NCBI RefSeq assembly: GCF_027942865.1
Contig: NC_134519.1
Location: 22,044,248-22,108,247, forward strand
Direction of reading: 5' to 3'
Length of the DNA: 64,000 nucleotides
Source: Odontesthes bonariensis
Taxonomy: Eukaryota > Chordata > Actinopteri > Atheriniformes > Atherinopsidae
In this document: one piece after another, positions 48,451 through 60,100 of the stretch
Position numbering within the stretch: the stretch's first letter is position 1
How the letters are laid out: each line of letters opens with the position of its first letter
Made by a program: the position numbers and the translations under genes
Notes under the pieces: model-generated
What the model was told of the DNA's origin: nothing
The model's input: the letters and a program-made list of their open reading frames with translations, nothing else
The model's database searches: none

Positions 48451-49030
48451 TATGGAAGTTTTTCTGTGCCATCAGAGTTTGAATACGAATTTTTGATATT
48501 GAATTTTTTCAGCATCAAAATCAGACTTTGAATTTGAAAAACCAACAGTGTAAAAAACATCAATTTCGAAAACAAAAATCTGTGTCAAAAAATTCAACAT
48601 CTAAAGAAAAATTCAATGGAAAAAATTCAGTGGAAAAAGAACCAGACTCAACATCCGGGTAAACAGGGAGACGCAATCGATCCCTGTCTCAATTCATCCA
48701 ACGGCAGCCAATCAAGTTACGCTCCATTGGACAGATCAGCTCAATAGATATTAGTGATATCTATTACTCAATTTTATTAACACAAATGGCAAATAAAGTA
48801 AACTCACTCACCGAAGCACCATCACCCGCGTTGGTGGACATGGCTGATCTGTGTATGCACACTCACTTACACACTGCAAGAGGTGGGATGAGGTGTGTAT
48901 GGAAGTTTTTCTGTACCATCAGAGTTTGAATATGAATTTCTAATATTGAATTTTTACAGCATCAAAATCAGACTTTGAATTTGAAAAACCAACAGTGTAA
49001 AAAAAAATGTATTTCTAAAAACAAAAATCA
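48451..49030. repeat. Pair of ~130-base direct repeats around a ~315-base centre
   Basis: The segment 48451-48583 recurs at 48898-49030 with few changes (both start TATGGAAGTTTTTCTGT). Unequal exchange, a local duplication or a short LTR-like arrangement could explain it. The centre contains a palindromic word near 48754-48778 and no protein-coding frame. Confidence 0.75.
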
Positions 49031-49159
49031 GTGTTTGCCTAACCAAACTCATTGTTTAAGCGCCATGTTTAAATTTGAGCACTGTGGTGGAATCTAACTT
49101 TGAGAAAGCAAAGACGGCTTAAATAAGCCACAGTTTTGCAGGGGGTTGAACTGTCTTTC

Positions 49160-49205
<46 letters not shown>

Positions 49206-50560
49206 GTACAGGTAAAAGGTCTTCGTAGCAGAAGACACTGCTCCTGATCAGTATGAAACACCTCGTCTCTGGTCCAAGCTTTTCTTCCTTAACTTGATGA
49301 CAGCATCATGTAACTGGGTCTGCTCCTTTAAATTTCACCGCTCATAAGCCGTCCAGAAGTGATGACAAGCAACAGGGTCGACGACATCTTCAGACAGTAA
49401 CGGTCAAAGCGATCAAGTTTTCTTCTGTCATTAGTTGTTGACAAAGGAAGTGTTCCATCAACTCGCCTGCTCATTAATGCACTGCTTAAAATTAAACTTC
49501 TTTCAGCAGATTTTATGGCATTCGTCACCATTTAGGATTACATTGTTACTTGTCATCTTGGCGAAAAAGATGCCAAGATGACATGTGCTTGAGGTGGGTG
49601 TATTGGCAGCTTGTGCTGTTGGATCTGAGCAGAGCATCTGGTATCTACACGCCGGCTGTTATGTCATTTAAATGATGTAAAAGAAACTGCCCACTAGGAG
49701 CAACGGCAGTGTGTGCTGTTGTTGTAATGGGGCTGAACAAGAACAAAGCTCCAGGCCCCTCTTTAGACTGGTTACTGTGTTGCATCCAGAAATCCACCAG
49801 TGCATGTGATACATCAAACTTATTCATCGATATGTGTACAAAAATATGAATATGTAGAAAATATAGAATAAAATATAACGAAAGTCTCAATATTATGTCA
49901 CGAAAATCGTGCCAACCGAAATACAAGTCACAACAGGCACATTCTGCCTTTTGCTCAGGGTAAGAAACTGCGGTAACGTAATTGGTGGCCTTGGTGTGGG
50001 CCTTTAAATGTGCCCGAGCAGCAGACTTAAACTCCACCATTTTGGACAGTGAGCTGACCAATTCGAGCAGGCTTGGCCTTTTGGGAGGCAGGCTTCAAAG
50101 AGACAGAAGCTAACACGGAAAGTTTCAAACAGAAGAGGTCCTGCAGCCATACACAACATGACAAAAAAAAAAACACAGACTCGTTCTGAACACCTGAAAA
50201 ATCAAATGAAACAATAAACCTGTAAATGAACATAAAAGTGGACCCTTTAAGGAAATCTGAAAATCAAATACAATGACAAGAGTTTTTGGAGGATTTTGCT
50301 AAATGTGATTTATGTGTGTAGGTCAGTTACCCCTTTCTAGTCGGTAAGAGCTACACTCACAGTTAGCTGTAACCTATAATCAAAATCCCATGATTTTGAA
50401 CATTTGTTGAACATTTGATTCACTGAATTAGGTAAATCTGCCAATCCCAGTGTTAAAGAAAGACCCGGAGTTTCTGCATGTATTTCTCCATGGAAACAAC
50501 ATCTGGGAGTGAGTCAGAGGCCATCCTGTGAGTAAACTCCACCTCAGCTTGGGTTACATT
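49031..50560. other. Spacer with a long (TG)n microsatellite
   Basis: Contains (TG)20 at 49162-49201 and a perfect 12-base hairpin (arms 49551-49562 and 49572-49583, 9-base loop). No exon supported; the 138-codon minus-strand frame (49645-50061) has no recognisable homology. Confidence 0.4.
49162..49201. repeat. (TG)20 microsatellite
   Basis: Forty bases of uninterrupted TG, the longest dinucleotide run in the window. Confidence 0.95.
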
Positions 50561-51177
50561 TTGGTGACTCCTGTCAGGATTGAGCAGACTGGGTGGGTGG
50601 ACCGCGCGTGCGCAGAGGACTCCATCCCCCGATCAGTGCGGCAGGAAAAGCGCAGAGGAGACACCGCGGAGGGGAAAAGGGGAGAGGAAAACAGTTAGAA
50701 AAGAAAAGCAGAACATGGACACGCACAGCATGTGTGGTTTGTCTGCGGGGCTGTAGCTTCCCTGCCTGAGCCGCGCAGCTGCTCCGTTATGTCGAGCAAC
50801 CCGAGGAGAATGATGCCAAAGAATGGAGGAAATCTTCCGAAATCCTGCCACTAAACTGCGCCGCGCTGTCAGGGTTTAAGGCTTCTGCCGGAGACATAAG
50901 GGCATTAAACTGAGGATGTTGCCCACATAACCGAGGGGCGTCCTCTGCTACCACACTCGCGCCGTGCTCTTCAACATCAGCCAAGCTGAAAGTTTTTCTT
51001 TTTTCTTTTTTTTAACCCCCCTCCCCTCCCCTCCCATCATTTTCCAGCAGAAGGGGGGAAATTTTTGCTGCATTGAATTCCTCTGGAAGGGATGTCATCC
51101 GCATTCAGGAGGAGCTCCTCCGGCTGACTGAGCCTCCAGCAGCAGCAGCAGTGTAGCGGCTCACAGACTGAGACACG
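50560..51177 (+). promoter_or_regulatory. CpG-rich promoter and 5'UTR of camsap2
   Basis: From about 50590 the sequence becomes GC- and CpG-rich (GCGCGTGCGCAG, CCGCGGAGG, CCGCGCAGC, CGCCGTGC), in contrast to the flanks. It ends just before the camsap2 start with a (CAG)n-like stretch at 51137-51151. This is the expected look of a TATA-less CpG-island promoter. The transcription start is not determined. Confidence 0.65.
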
Positions 51178-54100
51178 ATGGGAGATGCGGCAGATGACAG
51201 AGGCATGAGACGGACCTTCATCGTCCCTGCCATCAAGAGCTTCGACCACCACGACTTCACCAGGGCCAAGATATCGTGCAGCCTGACGTGGCTGGTGGCC
51301 AAAGCTTTCGGCTCGGGTAGGTGGCGCCTCCTTGAACGTTTTCATTTCGGGTGAGATGAGTGGGAAAAAAAAAACTGATTGCTGAGGTAATTATCGAGCG
51401 CGTGTGATAATGTGGCCTGCTGTTGTCGGAGCAGCTGGTTTGCAGGGGGGGGTATTTTGTAAACAGCGTCTTGTAATCAAGCTCTCACTTGTGGCAGACA
51501 AACTCGATTATGCTCCTCCTTTCTCAGGCTGTCACACTAATGAGTACCCCACGTTCTGCTTTAGGGGTCAGTTTGGTAGCCAAAATAACTGGCACAAGCC
51601 TTACCTGATCATACAGTGAGAGGGGGCCTACACCACAGCAGTGTGAGGGCTGTCTTTTCATGAGCTTTTTAGTTTGTTTTCATGTGACAGTCTGCAGGTC
51701 TGAGAGGTCACGCTCACTGCATCCTGTCACCTTGTACTCACCTGCTGCTGATTATTCCCCACAGCAGAAGTCAGGTCGAACTTTATGTAACTCTGGCAGG
51801 TCAACAGATGCAAAGACTTAACTTCTGCCTCCTGACTTAAGCCCAGGGATGCGTCTCACATTAGTTTGTTCTCTGGCTGAAACGTCTCTTTTACTGTCTG
51901 TCAAGCGGGACTTGATGCAAAAAAATCAATTATCTGAACAATAATCATCCAAAACGACTTGGGTGAAGCATCACAGGGGAAACTTTTCATTTCAGACAGC
52001 TTAATCTTCTTAAATGTCCAATCAAAGCAGCTAAGAAAGGCCCTCTACACTCCAGCTTCTGGGGTGACGTCCTGAATTCGCTTTGTTTGTCCAAAACCCC
52101 AAGATATCCGGTTTGTTCGCGTTCAATTCTAAAGACACGTTTCTTTCTAACCTAAGCGGTTAACTGTTGATTCTTCTGGTTGACACCCAGAACCCACCGG
52201 GAGTTCTTGAAATTGCTTATTAGCTGGAAACTATTCATCGCAGAAGGCCATTCCAGCCAGTTGTAATGTTCAGCTTTCTTTGACGGTAGTGGCAATGATC
52301 ATGTGTTCATATGAATATGTGTGACCGTCCCTCTCTTACACATGAATGTGCGTGTTCGCCTCTCCTCTGGCCTGTCTCGTGTCCTCTGTGAGCTCTGAGA
52401 GCAGCTTCCGTAGCCCGGCCTCATGAAACACCAAGTCGTTCTAGCTTTCTTATTCCAGAGGTTTCTCCAGCTCTTACTGAAGGTTTTTAACAGCTGCTTC
52501 CTCATGTTCGGCTCTCTGAATTTCAGTTTGATGCCACGCAGACAGATAAAACCCAAAAAAGAGCAAGGGATAAGGAGACAGGCCTCTGAATCGCACCAGC
52601 TGATCAGACAGTATGTGCGAAGTTAAGATGTGGTGTTTTACAGCCTCTGTAAGCGTGAAATGATGGAGAGACGCGCAGCACAGCGACATGTCCTGTAGCT
52701 GTGAGCACACTGCTGCGGCCTTGTTTTTGTTCCAGCCCGTCGGTGACACAGATTCAGCTCCTGGCACCGCCGAGAACTGTGGCCCAATTCATAAGCAGTC
52801 CTCAGAGCCTTGTTTGGCCTAGATGAGCTGCGGTTTGAATCTGATGATGCTCAGATGCAACAGTTTTCCCATTGGCTCAAAGTTTGTGCCGAAACCTCAG
52901 AGAGATGGATTTCCACATGCACTCGGTCTTCAAAACAGAAGTTTGACTTTCTGCAGAAAAACAACAGCCGATTCACCAAAAAAAAAGGGAATAGGTGCCC
53001 AACTCCCAGCGGCACTGATTCATTGATTCGTTTGTCTCGTTTTGCTTTATGCCAGTAGTTCAGTTTAAATGCAGTTAGTGGTAATCAAATCTGAAGCTTG
53101 TTACTGAAACCTGATGCTTAAAATGATCTTTGACAAACTGCAGGATTATAGGTCTAGACATGATGCGATATCGGTCATTTGCCCAGTCTTGATTGCATTA
53201 ATCAGAAATTACAAGGCCTGCAAATCTCACCCCGATGCTTGGTTTGTTTGTCAGTAATTTTCACAATAACAGCTTTTCAGCTGTGGTACCGAGACCACCA
53301 TGATTCTTGCTGGACTGAATCATTCAGGACACGGCAGTCAGCTGTTTTGAGTGGAAAAGTTGGGAAAATCCACTAAACACTATCTGCTGTGGATGGCATT
53401 CGCAGTGAGGAAATTAGTGGAGCATTTAGCAACAGCTGCGAGGCAGTTTTAAATGTGAAAAACACACGGAAAAGGTTTGCAAATCGTTTTTATCCGAGTG
53501 GAAGTGAAACGATGCTCCGAATTCGGATTTTGCCGTCAATGGGGCCCTCACAGGTGTGTCAGTGTCCCACGCCGTTGGCTTTTGAGCTGCAGCGTGTGCT
53601 GACAACAAGCTACGTGGTTCTTTTCCTCTCTAGCCCGCAGGTCACCTTGCGAAGCAGCTGAGTTCTCATGAGATTGGTGAGATCACAACCACTTGAGAAA
53701 AACCATATCGCCAGGCTCCGAGCTATCTGTCTGTGTCCAAAACACAAGAGTTGAAGCAGGTTTTATGTGTGTCGACAGTCAGCATCGGTGGCCCCTGTTC
53801 TTGTGACTGGTTCCGTGGGACTTAATTTGGTTCATCTGATTGCCCCCCCCACCATGTCCTTTGATGGGCAGATGCTGTATCTGCTCTTTTCCAAATCTGG
53901 CGGGTCAGAGTTTTTCTTTTCCCTGTCGCTTTTCTTTTTCGAAAAATAGTTCCTCTCACACAAAAATAGTTGCACTCACACAGCCAAAACAATTTGTTAT
54001 GGCAGGTTAAAGTGATTCATCTATTAATGATCCGTGTCGAGACTGAGACCTGCGTTATTTCATGATGGAGGAACCAGCACCACGGAGGCTAAAGCTAGCT

Positions 54101-57100
54101 AATAATCTAATCCCTTCGGAACTTCAGAGCTCTGTCTTTAATGTCAGCGTACGTTACTGTATGTATTGTTTTTTTTTTTTTCAAACAAAGAGCTGTAAGC
54201 TTGCAGAGATAAGCACTGCTGACGATTGCACGGCTTGTACATGCTGAGCTGAGTTCCCAGGGGTCTTCAGGGGAGCAGTCTTCTCCATGCCTGGACTTCC
54301 TGTGGCAGCTACTTCCTGTCTGTTTCCTCTTTGATGGCCAACACAAAGGAGAGGGGTTTTTATTTGACGAGGCAGATCTTTCGTGAACTCTACAAAACGC
54401 ACGCTCTCCGCGTTTTTTTTTTTTGTTTTTTTTTTTAACAATCTTATTAAATATTTTTGTGTCCAATTTCTCATAAGAAATTGAAGGTGTCCAGGAAAGG
54501 AAAGCATGTAACTTTGTGATCTTCTGCAGGATTATTCCTCTGTGTTTATTTTTACTGTGTCTAAAGGTTTCAGTCAAAAATACTGTAATTGTCTCACTCC
54601 AAAGTCACTTCGGTGAACGAGCATCGCTCCACTGTTTACAGACATTGGCTTAGTTTAAAGTTTGTGACTTGATGCATGAGGGTTTGTTTTGAAGTGGTTT
54701 AACATCTGCCTGTTGCTTTAAATATCTCTCTTCATCACCCAGTGTGGGTGCATGGCGAAGCTGCTTTTACCGCAGCCACTGGAAAACTGCCAAAGTTTGA
54801 TCACAAGCTTTTCTCAACCGAGCGTTACATATTTGATTAATTTGGTTGTTTGGCTGAGCTTCATGTCTCAGCTCTGTTCTTGTTTAGAATGAAAGCTGTC
54901 CCTTTAAGTTGGATTCCCTTTGTTTTCCTCAGAGTGATTCAGAGGCAGCCAGAGAGGAAATGACCCCACGCACACCAGGAATACACACTCATACAGGAGC
55001 ACAAGTGTGTCGGCACAAGCACACACACACACGCAGACATTCTTCTATTCTAGCTGAAAGTTACACTCATGGGGTAGGAGTGCTTACATACAGTTTGGTC
55101 ATACGAGCTGGTTTGGTCGAGCTTTGAGTCACAACATGTAGTCAAGAACAACACGGCGTCATGGAGACAGAAATAAAGATCTAAAGAAGAGCCATGTGTA
55201 GTGTAGCTATGCAAGTGTGTGATTTTACTATTTTAACGCAATCCCAATGTGGGCACTCGCCTTCCTTTTGGGAACAAAAAGTAGGTCCCTATGATGTAAG
55301 CCATTTTCGCTCAGGGTCGCGTCTCTTGGAAATGACGGGATTAGAAGGTTTGCTGTGCTTTGTAAGATACACCTCCACCACCTACCACGTATAGACTACA
55401 ATATACCAGACACACACACAAACTGTGCGAGTCCACAGTCATTTCCCTCCAAATTTAACTTTCTACATCTCCTTTTTCTCCAGAATAAGATTTTTCAGGG
55501 AAAATAATTGTGGATTGAAAGTTTTGTAGTGTCAGAATGTGGGATTTAGGGTCCCACGTATGCGTGGGTTCTCTCCGGATTCCGGATGGAGCGGGGACGG
55601 TTGTTTGTCTCGTTTGTCTCTGTGTGGCCCTGTGATGGACTGGCGACCTGTCCAGGTTGGACCCTGCCTCTTGCCCAATGACAGCTGGGACAGGCTCCAA
55701 CAACCCCCGAGACCCTGAGTTGGATTAAGCGGGTATAGAAAATGCATGGATGGATGGATGGATGGATGGATGGATGGATAATGTTGTGATGTGATCACAG
55801 TTGTTAAAGTTAAGATTTGCAGATTGTTTTTTTTTGTGCATATCAACTGCCTAAAAAAGGATACCAAAAAACTCGAAAAACAAATGTTCCAAAGGTTTCT
55901 TATTGATATTGCTGTAATATAAATACCCTAAAAGCTTTGCAAGTGTTTAGATGGCTGTAGCTGAAGGCGAAGCTTTAATGGAGAGAGGCATAACAACATC
56001 AATGATGGCAGAAAAATATGAAAAGCAAAACCTTTTAAGCTCATCTCCTGTCTCCCTCTCTCTCCTTAGATGAGGTACCAGAGGAGCTGGCCGAGCCTTT
56101 CTACAGGGACCAGTACAACCAGGAGCACCTGAAGCCTCCGGTAGCCAGCCTGCTTCAGTCTGCAGAGCTCTACTGCCGGGCAGGAAGCTTGATCCTCCGC
56201 AGCGATGCTGTCAAACCCCTACTGGGACACAACGCTGTCATCCAGGCCCTGGCCCAGAAAGGCCTGTATGTCACCGACCAGGACAGACTGGTCACAGAGA
56301 GAGATCTGACCAGCACGCCCATACACATGGTGAGTGGAAATGCTGCCTTCAGTGAAGAAGTGGGCTGACACATCAGGACCTCACGGCTTCTTGCACGTAT
56401 AGTGCCAAACATGCAGATATGCTGTGTGAAATAACGCTCGATTTAGATCTCATTTTGTCTGATTCGACACATAGAAGTGTTGATTATTGATTATAAATTT
56501 TCAAAACCCTGACCTCAACAAAAAAATCCCCCAAAAATAAAATACTCACGTTAATGCAAATTGGGGAAAAGCAACAAATCCTCACATCTGAGAGGCTGAA
56601 AGCATCGACAATGTTCGAATTTTTCTTGACTAATCCCACAGGTCAATTGTCCAGATTGTTGGCGAATGCGTTTTATTGATTAGTTCATTAGATTAAAGGT
56701 CTCAGCTCTAAATTCCCATGTGCTTTGGTGTGTGTCTGTACTGAGTGGATTTTATGATGGCCATGGTTGTTGATAGAAAAAAACAACCTCTAATGATAGG
56801 CCTCCTATAGCAGCACATCACTCACTGTTAAGTCTCCGTGTCCTCAGGCGGCACGGTGCAAACATGCCTCAGCTCATGTCACAAAGAGATGTTGTAGATA
56901 CAGTAAGGACAATGTTGTCAAAACTGCTACCCCAAACAAAGAAAGCTGAGACTGACGTAAAAGCCGAGAGTCTTGAATTTTGTTTTACTTTTATTTATTT
57001 TTTTATTTCCTTTTATTTTTATATTCTGTGTTTTGTCTTGTCAGCTTTATTTTATATGTTGATATACATTGATTATTTGCATTTCAGGCCTACGCATTCC

Positions 57101-60100
57101 TAAAAAAGTTGGGACACTTTTTTAGGGCCGGTCATGTGGTTTTGTGAAATAAATCTCTGGGCTTGGGGGCATGTAGGATGGACTATCAGTGGAAATATGT
57201 ACTGTTGTCAATTTTAAATGAGTTACGTGCTCTGGACCAAAGACCAAAAGGATCCAGACTGTGATAGAATGCCGTTTTCATAGTTTTCTTGGAAAAGCTT
57301 GTTTAAACTACAACAGCATTTCTTTTTCACTTGCATTTTTTCATGTGATCCCAGTTTTTCTGATCTGGGGTTGTACATTCAGGATGGATGGAAGACGATT
57401 CTGCACAGTAAGACTACATTTGGATTCATTTGGGGGCTGGAATGAGCAACTTTGGGACATATTTTGCTTGGGAAAAACAACAACAGCTACAGCAGTAAAC
57501 TAGCAGTTACGAATGTTGGCCATTTCCACTAATTGGGTAGCTGATCATTGTTTACTTAAATATTATACTGCCATCTTCTCAGTAGAAATGAGTAAAGGGC
57601 AGGAATTGATCATTTTGGTTGTTTTAGCAATGAAAGAAGGGTGAGTCTGAGGCAGCAGATGCAGACACCCTGCTAGCACATGCATGCTGACGCCAAAAGG
57701 TGTCTGCATTGCAGTGCACTCTTTCCTCCCCCCCTCCCTGGCTGCCCTCACTCCATCTTTCTGTTTCTTCTCTCCACTCTCTTGTCTTTTTCAATATTTA
57801 TCGTTTTCTCATTTTTAGGCTAGATCTGTTTCCCCTATCCGTGCTCTTCTTTACAGATTAGATGAGACCACAAAATGTCCTCTGAATGTAAATGCATTCA
57901 ACATTAATCACAGAGCCTGTCTCTGCCTTGTTCCCTTCCCCCTGATTGTAGCTGTATTTTATTAGAGCTCCTCTCCTGCTCTCCTTATTGTGTTGCTGCA
58001 GAGGATGTTTTAAAGTAACGACTCAAAAGCATTTTTATCGTTATGCTTGATGTACTTGTTGCATAGTTTATTGATTGAGGGTGTCGTTGGGATTGGAGTA
58101 ATGAGCAGTGATCTGTCCTTTCTCACCTAGAAAAGGGCATGTGATGTCCAGTGTGTGTCTGCACATCTTTTGCTGTGTTTCTGTGTATCTATGTGCATTT
58201 CCAGGATTTATAGACCGCTTTAGTGACTGTGTTAAGTAGGCAAATGAAGCTTTCACCCATCAACTCTCTAGCACATTGATCTTTCCTCATGTAACTCAAA
58301 GTCAGGCTGTTTGTTAAGCCCTCCGTCCTTGTTGACACTCGTGAATTCATCGGAATGGTTCTGCAAAATAGATCAACTGTGGACTCTGCAGGATCGTTTC
58401 AGTCACACACTGTAGTTGAGGCTTTTCTTTTTGGATTATGGTATATCTGCAGAGAAAATGATTACCTCATGGTTTTCCAAATACTCTGCTACAGAGGAAT
58501 AACTCATGGGAGGAGGAGGAGGAGGAGGAGTAGTGTGGCAGTCTGTCACAGGGGGGAATGAATGTAGAAATAAGCGGGTGGAGAAAGGAGGGGTGGCGTA
58601 CAGGGGCTGCCATTTGGCTGCAGACCAGGCGGAAGCAGGAAAGTAGACCAATAGAGGAGGGGAAAGGGTGAAGAAAGTAGAGGACAAATGGAAGAAGAGA
58701 GATGGAGAGTAGTTGTGGAAAGGCTGGAAGGAAAGATGTAAAGGAGAGGAAGGAGCATTTTTGGCGTAGGGGCTACATGTGTGTGCCAGAGAATAAGTGG
58801 AAAAGGCCCACTGTTAATATGGTTGTCTGTGAAGAGGGGAGAGGAGGAGAAAGAGAGAGACAAGACAAGAGGGAGACGGAGGAGAAGCGTGGAGCACACA
58901 GTTGAGAAGGGAAGGTTGCAGAATAGGAGAGGAGGAAGACGTGATGTGCGCTACTGCAGCAGTGTGGAGGGTGGGGTCTCACAGTGTGTCAAGGCTCGTC
59001 TGGTGCACAAATTACACCCCCCCATTACAACCTCTTTAAACACACACACACACACACACACACACACCTTTATAGAGATGTCAGAGCTACGGCAGTAAGC
59101 AGGAGACCTGTACACCCTTTTGTAACTCTAGTTAGAGTGAGTGATGGATGAGACGGAGCAGGAGCAGTAATTAAATGTCTGCACAGGGGCGTGTGCCGTC
59201 ATTTAAAGCTGTCTGTGTCTGTGTGTGTGTGGAGAAGTAGTTTTGGACAATGGCATAACTGCCAGGAGACATATCTGAACAGAACCAGACAAGTAGCTGT
59301 GACGTTGTACAACAGAAAGTCTTGTGTAGGTTATTTTGAGTGCGTACCTGCACTGAACATGTGATGTTTGTGGGGTATGTGGCTACTTTGATTGTGTTTG
59401 CCCAGCTGCCTTTTTCACTGTTCTTTAGATGCCATGATCAAGAGCACACACACACATCCTTTCAGCCATGCAACAGTAGTGAATACCTAAGCTCCTATTA
59501 GATGGTGTGCATGAGAGAGCCACAGCTTTGTACCACTCTTTATGACCAATGTCTGCCATGTCCACAGCCTTATAAGGCGTGTCTGTCACCATGAGTGCTT
59601 TAGAATCGTCTCTGTGCACACACACACATACACACACCCCAAAGGTCATTGTGGAGGCATAATAGACAGCGCATGGCTTTTAAATTCATGCTGTAAAGTC
59701 AACAGAGGCGTCTTTTTTTCCCCCTATAATGTAGAGAAGTAAGTAAGCCTTGGCCCCAGCTCCTGTCTGTCTTTTTCTTCTTCATCTCTGGGACTCCCAC
59801 CCATTTGTACTTCACCATACAGTCCACAGAAAAGCACATGCACACAAGCGCTGAGTGAAGTGTCTCAGTTATAAAACAGTGGAATAATTGATCCATGACA
59901 CAGGCAAATGAGCAGACATGAGCAGGCCAACAATGATTTTTTTTTTAATTAAACTAGAAGAATATAAGAAAATTTTTGATTCCCTTTTTAAAAGTGTAAC
60001 GCCTGAGTTTTATTCAAAGAGTACTTTGATATGTTGACAAAAGACAGTCGATGGGCGTTCATATGAAGAACAGCGCTGTGTTAAAATATTGTGTGTCAGG

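Noticed and set aside
54107-54577. 156-codon minus-strand frame with a Lys-rich stretch
   Set aside because: The Lys run comes from a T homopolymer on the plus strand within camsap2 intron 1; no homology.
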